Assembly (NCBI GenBank): GCA_945910005.1
Contig: OX246741.1
Span: 13,716,890 to 13,780,889, forward strand
DNA length: 64,000 bases
Reading direction: 5' to 3'
Source: Isoperla grammatica
Lineage: Eukaryota > Arthropoda > Insecta > Plecoptera > Perlodidae
In this document: positions 11,851 to 25,240 of the stretch, in pieces
Position numbering within the stretch: position 1 is the stretch's first letter
Layout of the letters: every line of letters begins with the position of its first letter
The notes under the pieces: model-generated
Database searches by the model: none
The model's input: only the letters and a program-made list of their open reading frames with translations
What the model was told of the DNA's origin: nothing
Translations under genes and position numbers: made by a program

Positions 11851-14251
11851 ATTGATTTAATATGTATATATAATTACAAATTATAATTAATGTAGTATAT
11901 ATTTATCCAAATAGATTTCAGATGTTTCTATGCATATTATTATTTTATATTTATTCATATGTTGATTAATATAATATTGTTTTTTACTTTGTAATAAATG
12001 CATATATTGTTCAATCCTAGATGGAATGTAAAATCATGACAAAATTGAAAATGAATTCTCTCTGCCTGCTGTTATGTGTGTATAGTAAACGCAACAGTTG
12101 CACCGCTTATAGCAGGCAAGGGTGAAGCCACTTTTCGGGAACATAACTCCCGCAAGGTAGCTCCATCGTCGCATTAACCAAGCCAACCGACGATGCGCAC
12201 TAGAAATGACGCCCGAAAACGATAACATAAAGCTCAACAGCGCGGACACAGAATTCCACAACTTGTATATAGCTGCAAGTTAATATTGCACAAGACGGCG
12301 CTTTAAACTGGAAATACTTGTGAATATCGGGGGCGCGAACACATAAACTTTGCCGACACAACGCGACGGCAATCAATGTAGGATTGCCGACGTCGCGATG
12401 CTACGGGGGGTGGGGGGGGGGGGGGGGGGGGGCGATGTGGAGGTGTCGGCAACACATGCTGTGTGGATTTGTGCGCGTCACAACGCAACATTGCTAACAA
12501 CGACTCCCTTGTTATATAAACCTTACCCCATCAACACTTGTCGCGAAAAAGCTGTCGAGTGTCAAGAAAATATATTCAAACCGGAACTATTATCAACAGT
12601 TTGAAATACTCAGAGTAAACTTTACGAGAAACTGCTACTATGCAGCAGGTATGCCATACTGTAAATTCAATCAACCAAGCAATTGCCCGTCGGCATGTTG
12701 TAAGGCCTGACTTCCACACCCAATAGGGTTGTTTTTATTATGTCTTGAAATCATGTTTGCCGATGGGATACTATCACTGATTAAAACTCTGACTGGAACC
12801 GAAGCACGTATTGAATTGTATGTTTCCCCCGCTTGACTATAAATAATAAATATAAATGTTTTTTTTTTTTACAAAAGTACAGGTTGTCGTTACTGCCGAA
12901 CACAATGTATTTGTTCGGCGACAAAAGCTTTATCGTTTTCGGGTCGGTTTGTTTGATAACAATAAAAAACAACTCATTCAAGATAAAAACGTCTATATAA
13001 AATAAACAATTTCACACAGTAAAGCGACATCATAACTATTGACGTTTGTGACACAATTTGGTTGAAAGTAAACAAATTTTCTTTTATATTTATACGGGCT
13101 AGAAATTACTACATAATGTTACGGAAAGGCGTATTTATGTATATGAGTTTATACACAACACAAGCAGTAACGTCTAGTCTGGTAACCGTGCTGTGTTAAT
13201 TTTGCACATAAATCCATGCATTCCAAGTTCCTAAGAGCACAACTATATTGTGCTATAGACGAAATTGAAGAATAAACAAAACAAAAACAATGTTTCCTCT
13301 ATCGCGAATGTTGAAGAAGCAATTTCCGCAAGAGTTAAAGCTCGTATAAAAAGCAGTTTTGTACAAATCGGGCAATACTCGCGCTTCTTCGCGTGATGAC
13401 AACTTCCCTGACGCACCTGTGTCCTAATGGTGAGCTCGACTCTATACTAGACGAGGGCGGATAACTTTATCTCGTAAAACACGCGTGCGTGCGTGCAGAC
13501 AATGTATAGACATGAAGCACTACGCTATACCCTTAAACACAGCCACCGGAGAAGAAAACTCGCATTGATTTCATACTTTTTGAAGTGAGTTTACGAATCT
13601 ATGAGGTCTGAATGAATCACATAACACAAACCGCCCATAATTAAAGTTCAGAGTTGATGAAAAGATAAAACAGATTAATATTACAAAAAAGTAGTTATTC
13701 ATTAAAATTTTAAAGAGGTTTACGCCCAGATGTAGAGTTGTCCCCAAACGTTATTGGATTCACTGCACGAAAGGAAAATTGACCACATTGATGTGAGGAT
13801 TAATTTCGATTTATAAGTTGGAAAACCACTTGTTTGGCTTCAAAAAACATAACATACTTAATAACGGTAATAATTTTGTTTGATTGAATTTTGTTCTTAA
13901 TGTTTCCAAGATTTTAATTGTACATCCTTATACGTACAATGCGCAATTTAAGATACAAGTTTTCACAGACGACGAGGCTATAAACAATAATGATTTCATA
14001 CATGGAACAATGACGTAGCAACAATGTATCCTGTGGGTAATTGTGACCGGGCCGACCGGCCATGTCGTTGTGATTGTTATTTACATTGGTAACCATTGTC
14101 ATTGGTCGTTCTGATTGAATTACGGTACATGACCTCATATGTCACATGGGTCCGGTATGACATTTCTAATAACGATGTTCATCAGCAAAAATAAAATGTC
14201 CCAATAGCCTCAACAGACGTTCGTTGAACTACGGACAAAACCCGCCCCTTA
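11851..14251. other. no gene seen; one long G run
   Basis: Contains a 21-nt G run at 12412-12432. Small frames here carry no recognisable domain. Confidence 0.4.
12412..12432 (+). repeat. poly(dG), 21 nt
   Basis: Uninterrupted G run, preceded by G6 and a T. Confidence 0.95.
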
Positions 14252-14802
14252 AGGCGCGTCCACACTGCTGCAACAAGCTGCGCGGAATGTTTGCAAACGT
14301 TCGTAAACCCATAAAATTTGTCAGTGTGGACGGCAAACCGCGCACGCGCGCGCTGCGCTGCGCGTTCGCAAACGTTTTCCACTCCGAGTCGGTACATCAA
14401 AGGTGTTTGCGTGTTCGTGCGCGCTTGGTGTGGACGCTTTCTGCGCACTTCCCTGTTCGTAGGCTACCGCGCGCGCGTAAATCGACCAATATCGTCTCTT
14501 CTCAAGTCAGTTAACAAATTAGAACCTCTGTAGATGTCTCTGCTTTTAAATAGAGACGACATCCAGAATCGGCGTTGACGCTTTTTATTCTTTTTTTAAC
14601 GCGTCGCAAAGTATAATGAACGCAGCACTCGCAACCGCGGTTGTCTCCTCCATGGTGCGCGTTGTAGCTGGAACATCGACAAACACTGACGAACCTCGCA
14701 AATGTTGCACCGGTTTGGACGTAAGTTGCGCGCGCGCACTAATTGGTTCACAAACGTTTGCGAACGTTTTGCGCAGCTTGTTGCAGCAGTGTGTACGCGC
14801 CT
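14252..14802. mobile_element. PIF/Harbinger-type MITE, 551 bp
   Basis: Terminal inverted repeats of ~55 bp: left AGGCGCGTCCACACTGCTGC then AACAAGCTGCGC. The right end read inward is AGGCGCGTACACACTGCTGC then AACAAGCTGCGC. TTA lies on both outer sides (14249-14251 and 14803-14805), the 3-bp target duplication of PIF/Harbinger transposons. The GC-rich interior carries only mirror-image short frames (HCCNKLR on both strands), so it is non-autonomous. Confidence 0.85.
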
Positions 14803-14805
14803 TTA

Positions 14806-17701
14806 GAATGAAGGTTTTACTCGTGAAGGGCGATAATAAACACAAACCACTCCCCTCGATTAGCACCGTCGTAAAAACATCAGACGTAAAGCCCCAATAT
14901 CCGTCAAATCAATCAATAAAACCTCTTTCACGACGCTGTAATCAGATAGAAGACATAAATATTGCTGATTCGGTCCACGCTCCATTCCGCACTAAACGAG
15001 CTCCTATCTCAATGAAGGGAGGGGCTGCGGCAGCACTAACAACACGCCCGCCTTGTTATACCCTGGCGGAGATTTAGCGAACCTTGGTAACTACTTGTGT
15101 GATGACAAGATTTGTGATTTAGGCTAGTCCGGTGCACATAAAACCTAAGAACTTCAAACATAAAACGTAAGAACTTCAACGAAGATGAAACTCTTGATGG
15201 AGCTATTTGGTAAATGCACGGTCTTCTATCGAGCATGAACACAGTACGATTTTAGTTCTTACTTTGAAAAGACATTAAATTGATTTGAGTTTTTTTACAA
15301 AGAATTTTGAAAATGTGTTGAAAGTCAATGTCACCTTTGTAAATCACAACTGACAGGTCATCAAATCGTCCATTCTAGCAGATATGGACGACTTCCATTG
15401 GTATGCCTTGAATATTATAAGTGAACCCACTAAAAGTCTAAAATATATTAGGAACCTATTTGAACGCCATAATGATTTTGGCTTTATTACATACTAAATC
15501 TCAAATAGTTGCGTAAACCCAATAAGTATAACATAATACCTTGAAGATGGAACAAACTAACTCGCCCTACGGATACTTGCTATATATTACTCGATACACT
15601 AAAACACTCGTAACGCCAACAAGCAGTGACACAAAAAAGTGACGAAAATATAATTAACTACCCTGCTATCGTGGTGACCTGGCTGTACGGTCACCCCCCT
15701 AGAGGACAGAGTGGCTGTTAATACCACTTAACAATTTACATGAGTGAAAACGACAGACTAAATAGAACCATTAGCGGGACCCGCCGGCCGCCACCATATT
15801 TCATAAACAATGGTTTTGGAACGTTGCCTTGACACAAGTAATGCTACGTTGCCACATTTCACAGCGTTGGCATCCACAGTGCAACATGAGTCGATATCGC
15901 AACGTGGCAATAGATCGGCTGCCCAGATATTGAACCGAGCTAGTTAAAACTTTCGCTTTACGATTCGATCAGCTTAAACTTCTCAACGGCAAACGGCGAG
16001 AGAAAATATTAAAAATCAATACCCAATATAGCTTTTCGCTTTCTATAAGTGGTGTAGATTTATTCCACAAATCAGAAACATAGCTGATTTTTGATCTCAG
16101 AGATAGTCTCGAACCAATCTGCTAAAGCAAAGAGTTTAACGTGATTGTGCACATAGTGCATATTTGATTTGAATTAATTCTTTAATCACGATTATTGATA
16201 ATTATGCACTTAAATGAAGGTTTACAGTAATAATACGATTTTAGAGTTCAATTAGATATTTAATCCTGATTACCTCAAGGATATTAACATTTTTAATATA
16301 AACAGAATGTTTATATTGCAGCGAAATGAAAAGAATATAATTTACGGGTAACAGTGCAGGGGGAACAGCTTATTAGGATCCGTATCGTCGAGAAAGATTT
16401 AGATGCTCAGCGTTACTCCAATTCAATTAACTTTCAATCCTCAACATTACCAATTAGTATTACATTTCTTCTCTCTCCCTAATCTCAATTAAAAAATAAT
16501 GTACCAACATGTAAGACCACGAACATTACAGAACTCCCTCTAAAATAATTGCAATTGCACATAATTAAAAAACGACATTTCGCCACCATATTGACTCATT
16601 CTTCTTGCATCACGGGCGCAAAATAAAACGCAACACGTACGTTAACCCATCCACCTTAATATGAGATTTATTACTTTCTCCGACATCGAACAAGTCGCTT
16701 TCAAAGTGATCCTTCATTCCTTTTACTTTGTTCCGTCCGTAGACCCCCCCCCCAGACTTTTGTACTTGAGCGATCGCGGGCCTATTAAGCAGAATCTCGC
16801 ATCGTCGACATCTAAAATGAGTATTAACTGAAATGTAAAGTATGAAATGAGATCGTCTCAATGCAAATCAGAGAATAAAACACGCAAAAGAGAGAAAGAA
16901 AGAAAGAAAGAAAGAGAGAGATGACTAGATTATCGTTGTACGTCTCGGGCAATCCAGCGTTGTTTTAACTTCTTGATTTATATTTGGTTCGCTCGTCTTC
17001 CAAGTTGTGTAATAATATAATATCATCTTTCGAGTTTATGATTCCTCGAGTGATGCTGGTTGGTTCTCAACATTTGCGAAAATGGAAATTGTGGCCGAGA
17101 TTCGAAAGAAATGCGTTTCGATTCGCTTGGTTTGTAATCTTATCCACTCGACTTACAAAAATACTTATGCATATATTTACTAAACTCTATGTATTTATTC
17201 ATGGCAACAACACATAAACACAATAAAACGAATTTATTCGTTTACATGATATACATATATGTAAACGATGTAGAAAGCGCGACAATGGTTTGAGCGTGGC
17301 ACCCCTATCACCCAACATAAGTGTAGCCTACACTTGTGTGTTTGTGTGTGATAAAGAAGTTAACTACTTTATCGACTCTGGTGGGTTTACACGCTCAAAG
17401 GGGCACGTTTTCGCCGTTATTTACGACCGCGCTAGGAGGCCTATTCATCAATTATTAACCCTAGAAATGTGTTTGCGTTCACTTATTGGATCATGTGATT
17501 ACACAAGGACGGTACTTCTGTACTTGTCGTGTGTAAACTCAATAAACATACAATATTATGCTACCATCGAGAATCTAGCATGGTGGTGTAGCATACATAT
17601 ATTTATTGTATTATTCGAAAATACGTTTTTTGAAAGGAAATTCATGTTAACCTCGAATGCTGATAGAACCAGGTCACAACACGAACAAACACAATTATAA
17701 A
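14806..17701. other. no gene seen
   Basis: AT-rich DNA with a (GAAA)n tract at about 16886-16921. A minus-strand frame at 16861-16610 has no recognisable domain. Confidence 0.4.
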
Positions 17702-17815
17702 ATGAGGGTTAATATTTCGGAAGCATCGCTGCCTTCGTCAGACGCGAGAATACTCTGGCCCTGGGGTCTGAGGAAGGCAATAAATTCTGCCGAAATATTA
17801 TACGCAATTGGTGCG
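17702..17815. mobile_element. inverted-repeat hairpin, possibly from a Penelope-like or foldback element
   Basis: Left TTAATATTTCGGAAGC...GCCTTCGTCAGAC and right GTCTGAGGAAGGC...GCCGAAATATTA are inverted copies. Each arm contains a CTGANGA ... GAAA arrangement reminiscent of a hammerhead ribozyme core, with an unfavourable A/C at the stem II base. Confidence 0.5.
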
Positions 17816-18051
17816 ACCGTGTGTGTTCGTTTATTAAAGTGACTTCATAACATCAAATGCAACGAAGCACTCAATAAATTCAAACATTTTCTGAATCGCT
17901 TTGTTGATTCTTGCATTTGTCCGCAGGTGTTCGCACCACTGTCCAATCACCGATTCATTTGTTTTATATTTGACATATCGATCTTTGCTTGGTTATCGCT
18001 CATTCGTCGATGGTCTTCGGAGGCTAAAGGGTTCGTTTAATCGCTTTAAAT

Positions 18052-18120
18052 TAAAGTCCCCACTGGAAATCAGTCTTGTTACTGAGTGGGTAGACTCTAA
18101 ATTTGAATTTTATTATTTTA
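18052..18120 (+). mobile_element. LINE/SINE 3'-tail motif, copy 2
   Basis: AAAGTCCCCACTGGAAATCA then GTCTTGTTACTGAGTGGGT and TAGACTCTAAAT; nearly identical to the 9758 copy. Confidence 0.6.
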
Positions 18121-19886
18121 ATTTTTGTATATTTTACTATATACATCCACGAGCTTCGAATCTACGCATCCAGCTGACTCGAGAAGGCTCGGTTCGCATC
18201 CGAATCAACGACCATCGCTAATCGACCGCATTACATTACAGTACACACCCCCGATGAAGCAGCCGGCAAACAGCTGTTTAGATGAGCGAGAACACACGGC
18301 ACGTACCCATAAATCAGCCGCATATAGCCAGTGTTGTTCCGCCACTGAATAATAAATAAAGAACATGAAAATGAAATGACGTCAGAATGAAACTAGTGCG
18401 CATGAGCGGAGATATATAGGCCTACCACCCCACTGGGGTGAAATATTGAGTCGCTCGTTGCGCGTTGTTTGTTCACGTTGACCAACCCCAAGACAAGGGT
18501 CAGTAACTCGGCTACACACCACGGTTATTGCCTGAGTGGGTGTGGGGGGGTGGGTGGGGGTATCACCCATTTTTTAATCCCCCCCGCCGCCGCAAGCGTC
18601 CTCTGGGTTGCAAGCAATAAGCTGAGTAAAGAAGGCGAAAAGAATCAACGGCTGAGCACACATTGGGACACGTACTCTAATCTCATGGTCGAATAGTATT
18701 TGTTTTCGAACATACTCTATATTGGCCGTCTTTAAACTTCTAGTTTACAATAGATTAGAAAGGTATTATACAGATGGATAAAATTAAGATTATGTGGGAT
18801 ATTATTGAAATTGTCCGATTTTATCCAAAACCAGACAATTTTACATTTTTTTTTTGAATATCTGCAGATCATAACAATCATCATTCCAAAATTTGAAATG
18901 GAATGTCATTTTAAAGGTATACGAACAAAAATTCATAAGCTCTCACGCTTGCCAAACTATCTGTGTCGAAGCGAACACTCGAATAGGCCACGTGACATGA
19001 TATTATCTAAACGTGACATGAAATAGGCACACAATAAATACACTAACGCCACACGTGCAATGCAATGTTCGAATATCATGCCCCCAGGCCGTACCTGCGC
19101 ACATTGCAGCAAAATGACGAAAAACAACGCGACAATAATATCGGGCGAAAACGTGCGCTACCCTGGTCATATTGGGTCAGGGGAATTCCACCCTAGAATG
19201 CTCGAGTTTGGTTTGCGGTCGTCGGGGACATTGACGGCCAAGGCGTCGTCGTGTCACAGTATGATCGCAGCTTAATCTCGACTGCGGTGAAACGTGGAAT
19301 ACAGATGTAATAATAATATAATATAACCAGATACATGGACAAAGCAGGTAATATACCGCGTATACCGACCGAATCAATAACAGCCCCTCGGCCTCGGTAT
19401 GGGAATGAACCGCACCGCACATTCCCACGTAGGCCTAATATCAAGCAAGCGGTGTGACTGCTCATTTAGAGGGCGCTGGGATGCGGCGTGTCCACTTCAA
19501 CGGTAATCTAGGATCACTTACATTATGATATAAACAGATAAAGGTATGAAATTGTATATAGATTTATTCTTGAATCATTAACATAGGACTTGACGTTCTT
19601 GCACTCTACATATACGTATGGCAAAAGAAAACATTTTTCGGTCAAACCAACGACTATTCACGCACGGTTGACGGACCTCGCTCAACGGCCACCACCACAG
19701 AGGAAGACAAAACAAATAATGGACAAAACAGGCAATTTATATATATATCAATAAAATTAAAATAATTGCGGGTTATTCCGCCACGTCCTACCTCCATATT
19801 GTGCCGACGTTTCAGGAACCTTATGGATCCTATCCTCAGGGCGTCGAACTCTCAACTGATGTCTCCCGCGCTCGCTGATAGTGAAA

Positions 19887-19887
<1 letters not shown>
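18121..19887. other. no gene seen
   Basis: No supported coding region. ACATTTTTCGGTCAAACCAA at about 19632 recurs in slightly changed form at about 19970, a local duplication. Confidence 0.4.

Positions 19888-19959
<72 letters not shown>
19888..19959. repeat. (CT)n(AT)n microsatellite
   Basis: CT dinucleotides then about 28 AT dinucleotides. A second AT run lies at 20039-20073. Open frames of alternating Tyr-Ile across them are artefacts. Confidence 0.97.
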
Positions 19960-19963
<4 letters not shown>

Positions 19964-20035
19964 AAGGATACATTTTTCGGTTAAACCAATCCAAATTTTA
20001 TTTATAATAATTGCAACCAACAAAATCTTAGAAAT

Positions 20036-20038
<3 letters not shown>

Positions 20039-20073
<35 letters not shown>
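20039..20073. repeat. (AT)n microsatellite
   Basis: About 17 AT dinucleotides. Confidence 0.97.
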
Positions 20074-20076
<3 letters not shown>

Positions 20077-20730
20077 AGATTTGTCGGTCCATTCTAAATG
20101 TACATTATCAAAGGAAATAATTTGAGTGTAATTTCACATTATCGGAAAGGTTCATAATGTGCTTTTGTCGTGATGATCATAACGGTGATATTGACGCGCT
20201 GCTAAAAGCTCCACAACCCGTTCACAACTCCGCAATGCCGTCGATACGCGACGCCTATCAACGCGTTATTACGCCCTGAACTAAGCCACATAATCTTTGA
20301 CGAGCGAGTATAGCAGGTATTATAATGCAAACTGACGTCGGCTGTGATCATCGCTTCACATTGCGTTCAGACAGGACTTTAAAGCGTTGCTTGCTCTGAA
20401 CTCTGAACAACACTAAACAGAGACTTACGCACGCATTCTGGTGGCAATAAAATGAACAAATGCACAGGTATATTGTTTAGCTGTCATTGCAGACACTAAT
20501 ATTGTTTAGAGTATATAAAAACGGTAGCTCGTTATCCAAAAATAACGTGGATATAATTGTGTTCCCGCTCCTTCATTATGAAACGGTCCACATAATGTCA
20601 ATCAAACAAAACATTAAGATGTCTCGTGTTTTCTTTTTTTTTTATATAAACTTGATTTGTTTGGTACCTAATTTGTTATTTTCAGCCATAATTCATATGA
20701 CTTTCTCATTCTTAGAGCATGTTCCAACTT

Positions 20731-20846
20731 GATGTTTTTAGTCGACTAGCTTCCATAGCAGACTATAACGCACTAATTAATTACAACAATTGTTAATGGT
20801 TGTGGTAGTCGGCGAACTAGGCGAAGCAGGCCAAAATAGAAAATTG
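20731..20846. mobile_element. MITE copy related to 60388-60528
   Basis: Shares AGTCGACTAGC, GTAGCAGACTA-like and GTTGTG(G/T)TAGT(C/T)GGCGAA blocks in the same order with the 60.4-kb element. The ends are worn and no target duplication was read. Confidence 0.5.
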
Positions 20847-22418
20847 GAACTTAACACTGCTTTTATACAATTTGACAACCGTTTATCTACGTCACGTGAC
20901 GACTATTAAACAAGGTAGGTAGAGGGCGCACCGAAAAAAATGTGGACCTATACTATCACACCCGTCCTGAGATAGTATACACAGACGTATTTCCGAATTA
21001 TCGCGTCGCATTGTTTGAATAAACACGAAACGTCGGGTCAGATCGAAGGCAAAGCAACCAGACGGGAGAATCATTACTAAAACAAATTAACACACATCGA
21101 GATTTCGTTGCATACAAATCGAAATTAATGTATATACAAATCGAATATGGATGGAGAATTGTGTCAGTCGGTATAGGTATTGTTTCACATACGGTTTCTA
21201 TCAAATGTAATTGCTAACGAAGGTGCGACTGTATGACAACCACACCTTGTGCCACTAGAGCTTTCATATACAGACATACAGACAGATAGATGTAACTGAC
21301 GGGAGATGGGACAAACGACGGGGGGGGGAGGGGAAGGGGGGAGGGAAAGAGAAAGAGAAAGAGAGATTGATTGATGTCATTATTCAGACAGGTGTCGGGA
21401 TCCTCTTTCATCCGAACACTTAAATGCGTTTGCATACACAGTGCGGAAAACTTAGATTAGACTATACAAATATATAAGTATGCATATACAACTAAATAAC
21501 CTAAACATTAAATGTGTAATTAAATTGAAAAAATCGCTAGTCATAGCCTTGCTAATGACATTATTACGTAAATTACAATAAAATACACTGTTGCATTTGG
21601 AATAAACCGCGTCGAGACGATGTAGAAGCATTGGGGCTTTTTCCATTTCCACCGACTTTTCGTCTGAGCTACATCAGACATTTTCAATGTGACTGCATGA
21701 TCTCACTAATGTTGAAGTCACAGCGGTGCGGCCACAGTCTTATGTATCGTGCGTGGACGGTGCGGGGTGGCGAGGTCATATTCGGCTTATATTAGTCCCG
21801 CTTCTTATCATATGGCATTTAATGTTCGTATTTGTAATGTACCGATAACCATATATGTAACAACTTGTTTTTGGGATACCTCTTTGAAAGAAAACCAAAT
21901 GAATTGATACATTCAAAACCACATTCATAGCATTTTAACAAGTAGTTATAATATTAATAAACGTTATAGCCTCACTTTTGTGAAAACAATTGAAGAAATC
22001 GATTTTGCATATACAACCTATCCACTGAGCTGCAAAACTGCACGTGGGTGCGGCGATTTAGTCAATCGAATTTCCAAAGATAACCACTATGTGGATGTGC
22101 TATACATACATACGCCACGAGACTATAAACCACGTAATTACATTATCTCACAAGAAATAATTCGTTTAAAGTTCGCACGCATAAAAAAACACGCACACAC
22201 ACACTTCCACAGTCCGTCACACTTCCGTCATTCCGAATGTAATTGAGTATTCTCGCCCGATCTTGCTCCCGCTACGCTATATGTATGTAGTACGCGAGCT
22301 CTTTACAAAGTCGATAATCAAATTTGGCAATAGCGTGCCCTAATTGGGATCTTAACGTAGTGACGTCAGTACAAAGCACTTAAGCAATGAGGGAGTTAGG
22401 CCTAGTTTTACGCAAAGT
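20847..22418. other. no gene seen
   Basis: AT-rich DNA; a GAAAGA-rich tract at about 21344-21366. Confidence 0.4.
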
Positions 22419-22442
22419 TAGAGAGAGAGAGCGACGATAGAG

Positions 22443-22491
<49 letters not shown>

Positions 22492-22495
22492 CGAT

Positions 22496-22533
<38 letters not shown>
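22419..22533. repeat. (GA)n microsatellite, interrupted
   Basis: GA dinucleotides with GCGACGATAGAG inserted twice (about 22431 and 22488), showing an internal duplication of the array. Confidence 0.95.
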
Positions 22534-22817
22534 TGCTAGCAATGAAGACACCGCCGTGTCATTTGCTTTAATTTAATTAAGTCGGATCAAATAAAATTGA
22601 TTCGCAGTAATCCCGGTGAGCTTGAAAGAAAATGGGCGTGGTTTACGAGAAGGTGTATTAAAAGCATGTCAAAGTGATTCTACGTCAACGTAAAGGAAGC
22701 GTGTTGCTGTGTGTAAAACGAAAAGAGAGATGTTTCATGAATGTATAAGACAACAACTTTGGTTCTTTACTCAAAGACACGTAGTATAGGCATATATTAT
22801 TTTTTTTTTTTTTTGGA

Positions 22818-22834
22818 GGGGGGGGGGGGGGGGG
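22818..22834 (+). repeat. T14 followed by poly(dG) 17 nt
   Basis: A T run ending at 22814, then GGA, then 17 G. Confidence 0.95.
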
Positions 22835-23442
22835 AGGAGGGTAGCAAAATGTCTCGATAGTTCCATTTGAATATGGAAACGTTGGAACTAGAAATACTGG
22901 TGGTGGGATTAAAGCGGATAGCGATGATCATATAGATGGACGTAGAAGTTGCTAGAACTTGATTCGGCTATTTATTTAGCATGAGAGTAGTTACGTTAGG
23001 GCAACTTTAAAGGAGGTCATCCGCTTAGTAGAGTGCACTAACCTCATTATAGTCGCCCACTGTGTTTAGGATTTTCGTAGTTTCAATAAACACCCGACAT
23101 TTTTCACTGAGATCTGTGCAGACAGAAGTAGAAAACGAAGTTGGTGTTATATTGAAGTCGGACCTGGCTATTACGTCAGCGGTCCTATTCTGTATCATTT
23201 TATTCCATATCCTGAAATGAATTCTGCCTAAATTCGAAACCATTCGCTCAATATTACCGTTTAGTGTATCGAGTAATATACACTCGACGACATTACATTA
23301 CATTCAACACGATAACGTCCTTGTCTTTTCCCAATACCCACATTGTACAAAACTAGACGCACATCTAACATTGAAACGCCCATCTTGTGTTTTGTTACTA
23401 TGTATAACAATTGTTATTGTTGTTGTTTATCATAGTTTTCCT

Positions 23443-23598
23443 GGGCCCGAATCCACAAAGCGAGGTTAAGGCTGGGGGTTATTTTAAGAACAGAAATTCA
23501 TAACCACTGTTTGTGGATTCTAAAAAAGTGGCTATACAGTCGGATAACCCCCGAAATTAACCTCGATTCTACTTAACATCGCTTTGTGGATCCGCGCC
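23443..23598. mobile_element. MITE-like element with GAATCCACAAAGC ends
   Basis: Left GGGCCCGAATCCACAAAGCG then AGGTTAAGG; right AACATCGCTTTGTGGATCCG then CGCC, inverted. A second inner pair is GGGGGTTAT / ATAACCCCC. No ORF. Confidence 0.65.
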
Positions 23599-24770
23599 TT
23601 GTATGATACACGTACTGGAAAAATTGTTTATTTAAGTGTACATATTAAAATCATAAAGTTAATATGGATGATGTATTTTGCGGAATTCTTCTCAGGACAC
23701 AACAAAAGGCAACAGAAGCGACCTAGAAGAGTAGCGATATTTTTAGTTTGACACGGTTTGAAGCTCCACCCCCTAGTTATGTCCAGCATAACAAATATGG
23801 CTGATTATAAATAACATAATATGATATGAATAAAGTATGATATAATATAATCCTGTCAGGATGTCACGGATGTAAGGGGGTCACATAGCGATGGAGCGGA
23901 GCAGGAGGCGAGCGTCAAAGTAAGAAAATCTTGAGTCTACTCTCTATCCCAATTCAAAATGCACGCCGGCAAAATGCAAACTAAAAGGAATTGTTTCTTA
24001 TTGTTGGAGACGAATGCTGTCAATCATCCCTTTATTTGGCAAACCACGTACTTTCTAACATAGTAAAGACAGCTTCAAACCACATGGACCTTCGATCATA
24101 AATATTCAGAATTAGCCATTCTTAAAGAGTTTGTAAGAAAAGTAGTAAAATACACTCAGTTTCATTAAGTGATGGTAATTTTTCTGGAGCAAGAGATAAT
24201 TATGGCAGACCCTTTGAAAAATAACTGAATCCTGAGCCCCAGTCTTCGCTATTCTCAAGCGGGTGTTTTTTTTTTTTTTTGTATTTGAATAGAGATCATT
24301 GATGGTCACTTTTTTAAACTGTATCCTTCCCGGTCACGTGACAAGCTTGACGTTTATACAACCTTGCACAGTGAGCGGGAAATAAGCCGCCCTTTGAGGA
24401 GTCCTCTTTACCGGCGTGTTTCTTGGATAGAGTAGAGACGAACTTCAGTACAGTGCACCCACGCACAGGGTAACTATTCTCAACGCCGGAACAGTTAGCT
24501 TGTGTGTGTGTGAGCAGTGTTCGCGTGGGGCAGGCGAGTATCGATCCCGGTACCCCGCGTGCAGCGAGTAGAGTCGGTCCCAGTGGTGGAACATACAAGC
24601 CGCGGCCACATCTCAGCGTTATACACCCGTAAGCCGAACTAATTAATCCGTTATTATAGACACACAGATCCAATTTGACGATTATTGACGACGAACAATA
24701 GGACCGTTTAACACGGCCGAGATGAAACTGAATACTACTAAATGCTTCTGTCTACAACCGCCTAGATTAT

Positions 24771-24968
24771 TATTGTCCTCAATTGTAAATCAGTTTTATA
24801 TAATTAAATAAATAAATCCATAACAATAAAAATATTGTTCACATATTGTCCTCCTTTTTTATAACTAACGACATAAATAATAAAATGGATAAGTGTAACA
24901 ATATTATTAAGGTTAAAATATTGTCCTATTTTGTAAATCCGTTGTAATGTACAACTGAATGATACTAT
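24771..24968 (+). mobile_element. cluster of LINE/SINE 3'-tail motifs, copies 3-5
   Basis: ATTGTCCTC then TTGTAAATCAGTTTTATA at 24771. Reduced versions follow at 24845 (TTGTCCTCCTTTTTTATAAC) and 24919 (TTGTCCTATTTTGTAAATCC), each followed by AT-rich tails. Confidence 0.5.
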
Positions 24969-25131
24969 GGGCTGGTTTCACTCAACTATTAATCGCCGAT
25001 TAGCCGGTAAATGGAGTTTTGCTACGAACAAACATGGCGATTGCCGTGTATGTAATGTTTGTTGAAATCATAGTTACCAAACTATGAGATTACTAAATCG
25101 GAGCTGAACGAAGTTTGTGAATTCGGACCTG
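24968..25131 (+). mobile_element. MITE-like repeat, GGTTTCACC family, copy b (divergent)
   Basis: GGGCTGGTTTCACTCAAC ... TGTAATGTTTGTTGAAATCA ... GTGAATTCGGACCT. It sits between tail motifs 5 and 6. Confidence 0.6.
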
Positions 25132-25157
25132 ATAATAAAATGAATACAATTTTGGAA

Positions 25158-25240
25158 TATTGTCCTCCTTTGTAAATGTATTTTCCTTTGTAAATCAGTT
25201 TTATACCTGAACAGGATACACATTAAAAATAAATAATGAA
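25158..25240 (+). mobile_element. LINE/SINE 3'-tail motif, copy 6
   Basis: ATTGTCCTCCTTTGTAAAT, repeated once, then CAGTTTTATACCTGAACAGG and an AATAAATAA tail. Confidence 0.6.

Noticed and set aside
14224..15077. Several 70-150-codon frames on both strands
   Set aside because: They lie across the PIF/Harbinger MITE; the same peptide HCCNKLR appears on both strands because of the inverted repeats.
16610..16861. 83-codon minus frame with a plausible acceptor (TTTACATTTCAG)
   Set aside because: No recognisable domain and no convincing donor in phase; not related to Sap47.
19766..20092. Tyr-Ile repeat frames
   Set aside because: Translations of AT dinucleotide repeats.
24500..24650. Possible tRNA-derived SINE head (GGGATCGATACTC on the minus strand)
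   Set aside because: Only a weak B-box match, no tail, no second copy in the window.
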